From assembly GCA_938003575.1 (NCBI GenBank), contig CALKYG010000480.1, positions 1 through 8,967 of the forward strand: a stretch of 8,967 nt of DNA, in the 5' to 3' direction. Shown here one piece after another: positions 7,421 to 8,967 of the stretch (position 1 is its first letter; the number at the start of each line of letters is the position of its first letter). The translations under genes were made by a program, and so were the position numbers. This DNA comes from an uncultured Alphaproteobacteria bacterium. GTDB lineage: Bacteria; Pseudomonadota; Alphaproteobacteria; Caulobacterales; Parvularculaceae. The notes under the pieces are model-generated. The model did no database searches, had not been told where the DNA came from, and worked only from the letters and a program-made list of their open reading frames with translations.

Positions 7421-7876
7421 TCACACCGGTAATTCTGTCGTTTCCTTGATTTCACGAAGAGCGATTGACGAACGAACCTGGCCGATCTCCGGAAGCTCGA
7501 GCAGGAACGTCTGCAGAAATCGATCATAGTCGGCAATATCGCGAGCGACGACCCGCAGAGTGAAATCCGCGTCGCCTGTCGTCGCGTAACATTCAAGGAC
7601 TTCGGGGCGGGCGCGGATCTTCTTCTCGATCGTTGCAACGACGTTCGTATATTGGCGCTCAATCGCGACATGCACGAAGGCGATGACCGCGAGTCCGATC
7701 TTCTCGCGGTCCAGAATTGCGCGGTACGCTTTGATTACGCCGGCGTCCTCCATTGCTTTCTGTCGGCGCCAGCAGGTTGCTGGAGAAATCCCGGTCCGGT
7801 CGGCGAGCTCCTGCGAGGACAGCCGGCATTGCCCTTGGAGCACTTCGAGAATCTTGCGGTCGAGATCATCAATCAT
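7421..7876 (-). CDS. Lrp/AsnC-family transcriptional regulator
   Basis: The 151-residue product has the standard Lrp/AsnC layout and size. An N-terminal helix-turn-helix domain covers about residues 1-60: LDRKILEVLQ, then SSQELADRTGISPATCWRR, with the recognition helix near 31-43 and the following 'EDAGVIKAYRAILD' wing. A C-terminal RAM ligand-binding and oligomerisation domain covers about 63-140, with YATTGDADFTLRV at 97-109 in the effector-binding turn region. Such proteins form dimers to octamers and usually sense amino acids. The ATG at 7876 gives the family-typical MIDDLDRKIL start, though its ribosome site (GGGCGA) is weak. The gene is transcribed away from the indolepyruvate ferredoxin oxidoreductase gene across a 137-bp region, the usual arrangement for a local regulator of that neighbour and of itself. 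An aromatic amino acid or its keto acid as effector is inference. Confidence 0.93.
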   Translation of the reverse strand: MIDDLDRKILEVLQGQCRLSSQELADRTGISPATCWRRQKAMEDAGVIKAYRAILDREKIGLAVIAFVHVAIERQYTNVVATIEKKIRARPEVLECYATTGDADFTLRVVARDIADYDRFLQTFLLELPEIGQVRSSIALREIKETTELPV

Positions 7877-8013
7877 ATGTCGCCCATGAAGCGTACCATT
7901 CTGATTCTGGCGCTTCCCGAAATATTTTAATCAGCTTCTATCATAAAAGCCCGAAATTCATCGCGATTTTCGCAAGCAAATCGGATATTTGATCCTCGAC
8001 CCGAGGAGATTCC
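7877..8013. promoter_or_regulatory. Divergent AT-rich control region with candidate Lrp-type sites
   Basis: This 137-bp region between the regulator and the oxidoreductase must hold both promoters. Its middle (about 7919-7990) is clearly more AT-rich than the surrounding genes. AAATATTT (7920-7927) is an 8-bp palindrome within ATATTTT, which fits the AWATTWT core of the E. coli Lrp consensus. ATCGCGAT (7960-7967) is an 8-bp palindrome nested in CGAAA/TTTCG arms (7952-7956 and 7968-7972). CAAATCGGATATTTG (7977-7991) is a 15-bp site with perfect 5-bp arms. The last two centres are about 22 bp apart, near two helical turns. Binding is inference; I could not define -35/-10 boxes. Confidence 0.45.
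8003..8008 (+). promoter_or_regulatory. Strong ribosome binding site for the oxidoreductase gene
   Basis: GAGGAG sits 5 bases before the ATG at 8014, the strongest Shine-Dalgarno next to a main gene in the window. It fixes the start and suggests efficient translation once the gene is transcribed. Confidence 0.75.
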
Positions 8014-8967
8014 ATGGCCCCGACCGCCCTTTCCCGCCTCGACGCCTATGAACTGGACGACCGTTACCGGCGCACCAGCGGCCGGATTTTTCTTACAGGC
8101 AGTCAGGCGCTGGTCGCGATCATGCTGCATCAGCGGCGTTTCGACCGGCTGAAAGGTCTTAACACCGCGGGATTTGTCACCGGTTACCGCGGTTCGCCGC
8201 TCGGCGGCGTCGACCAGGCGATGTGGCGCGCCTCGAAGTTTCTGAAAAGCGACCAGATCGAGTTTCTGCCGGCAATCAATGAAGATCTCGCCGCAACCGC
8301 CGTCCTCGGAACCCAGCAGGTCGAACTTGAAAGCGAACGCACTGTCGATGGCGTTTTTTCAATGTGGTACGGCAAGGGCCCGGGCGTCGATCGCGCCGGA
8401 GATGCGCTGAAGCACGGCAACGCCTACGGCTCATCGCGTCATGGCGGCGTGCTTGTCGTTGCAGGCGATGACCACGGATGCGTTTCATCGTCGGTTTCAC
8501 ATCAGTCCGATGTCGCGTTCATGGCGTGGTATATGCCGACGCTTAACCCCGCATCGATTGCCGAATACATCGACTACGGACTCTATGGTTACGCCTTGTC
8601 GCGCTATTCGGGCATGTGGGTCGGCTTCAAGGCGATCTCCGAAACCGTCGAAAGCGCTGCGAGTGTGGCGCTGAGCGAGCCGCCGACTTTCACGGTCCCA
8701 GCAGATTTCGAAATGCCGCCGGGCGGACTCAACCTGCGCTGGCCCGATCTTCCAGGCATGCAGATCGAGCGCCGGATGAAGTTCAAGAAGGAAGCGGTGC
8801 GGGCCTTTGCGCGCGCCAATCCGCTTGATCGCGCGGTCTATGATATCCCGGCCGCGCGATATGGAATCATAACAACCGGAAAGGCGCATCTGGACGTGAT
8901 GGAAGCGCTGTCGATCCTCGGAATCGACGAACGCCTCGCCCGCGCCATTGGCATCTACTTTTACAAG
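8014..8967 (+). CDS. Indolepyruvate ferredoxin oxidoreductase, N-terminal part (cut by window edge)
   Basis: This family oxidatively decarboxylates indolepyruvate and other aryl-pyruvates to the acyl-CoA, passing electrons to ferredoxin with thiamine diphosphate as cofactor. Exactly 318 codons are visible without a stop and the frame continues past the window. The visible part is the pyrimidine-binding thiamine domain: TGYRGSPLGGVDQ at 57-68, AINEDLAATA with E90 as the likely cofactor-contacting glutamate, the MWYGKGPGVDRAGDALKHGN segment at 117-136, and GDDHGCVSSSVSHQSD at 151-166. The YALSRYSGMWVGFKAISETV stretch follows. Proteobacterial members are usually single long chains of over 1,100 residues fusing the alpha and gamma parts, so about a quarter is seen here. 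The start is supported by GAGGAG at 8003-8008. It is divergent from the Lrp-type gene, its likely regulator. The family is quite certain; substrate range cannot be read from this portion. Confidence 0.9.
   Translation, partial: MAPTALSRLDAYELDDRYRRTSGRIFLTGSQALVAIMLHQRRFDRLKGLNTAGFVTGYRGSPLGGVDQAMWRASKFLKSDQIEFLPAINEDLAATAVLGTQQVELESERTVDGVFSMWYGKGPGVDRAGDALKHGNAYGSSRHGGVLVVAGDDHGCVSSSVSHQSDVAFMAWYMPTLNPASIAEYIDYGLYGYALSRYSGMWVGFKAISETVESAASVALSEPPTFTVPADFEMPPGGLNLRWPDLPGMQIERRMKFKKEAVRAFARANPLDRAVYDIPAARYGIITTGKAHLDVMEALSILGIDERLARAIGIYFYK

Overview
The window looks like chromosomal DNA of a moderately GC-rich Gram-negative bacterium, most likely an alphaproteobacterium. I infer this from the coding bias, the exported M3 peptidase with the 'SGEGYAAGYYSYLW' C-terminal signature, and a fused-type indolepyruvate ferredoxin oxidoreductase next to an Lrp/AsnC regulator. 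I cannot name a genus from sequence alone. No tRNA, rRNA, CRISPR array, insertion sequence or phage gene is visible, and nothing points to recent transfer.

Layout. Positions 1-235 (minus strand) hold the 5' end of a small membrane protein cut by the window edge. Positions 236-628 are a non-coding divergent region with weak promoter-like and palindromic sequences. Positions 629-5034 are a tight histidine-utilisation operon, hutI-hutU-hutH: hutI and hutU overlap by 4 bp, and hutU and hutH are 3 bp apart. Positions 5182-7371 encode an exported M3 zinc metallopeptidase (Dcp type) that starts at GTG. Positions 7421-7876 (minus strand) encode an Lrp/AsnC-family regulator, convergent with the peptidase. 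A 137-bp AT-rich divergent region separates it from an indolepyruvate ferredoxin oxidoreductase that starts at 8014 and runs off the right edge.

How the genes fit together. HutH deaminates histidine to urocanate, HutU hydrates urocanate to imidazolonepropionate, and HutI opens the ring to N-formimidoyl-glutamate. The genes for the last step (hutG or hutF) and the usual repressor gene hutC are not in the window. The peptidase would release dipeptides from peptides outside the cytoplasm. The oxidoreductase would oxidise aryl-pyruvates made by transamination of aromatic amino acids, and the Lrp-type protein is the natural candidate to control it. The whole segment therefore reads as a peptide and amino-acid catabolism neighbourhood.

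I found no convincing new biological system. All the main genes belong to known families with their catalytic residues intact. The items most worth a second look are small: a 32-codon ORF with a strong Shine-Dalgarno overlapping the peptidase start out of frame, palindromes in the lrp/oxidoreductase divergent region, and a perfect 10-bp palindrome just upstream of hutI.
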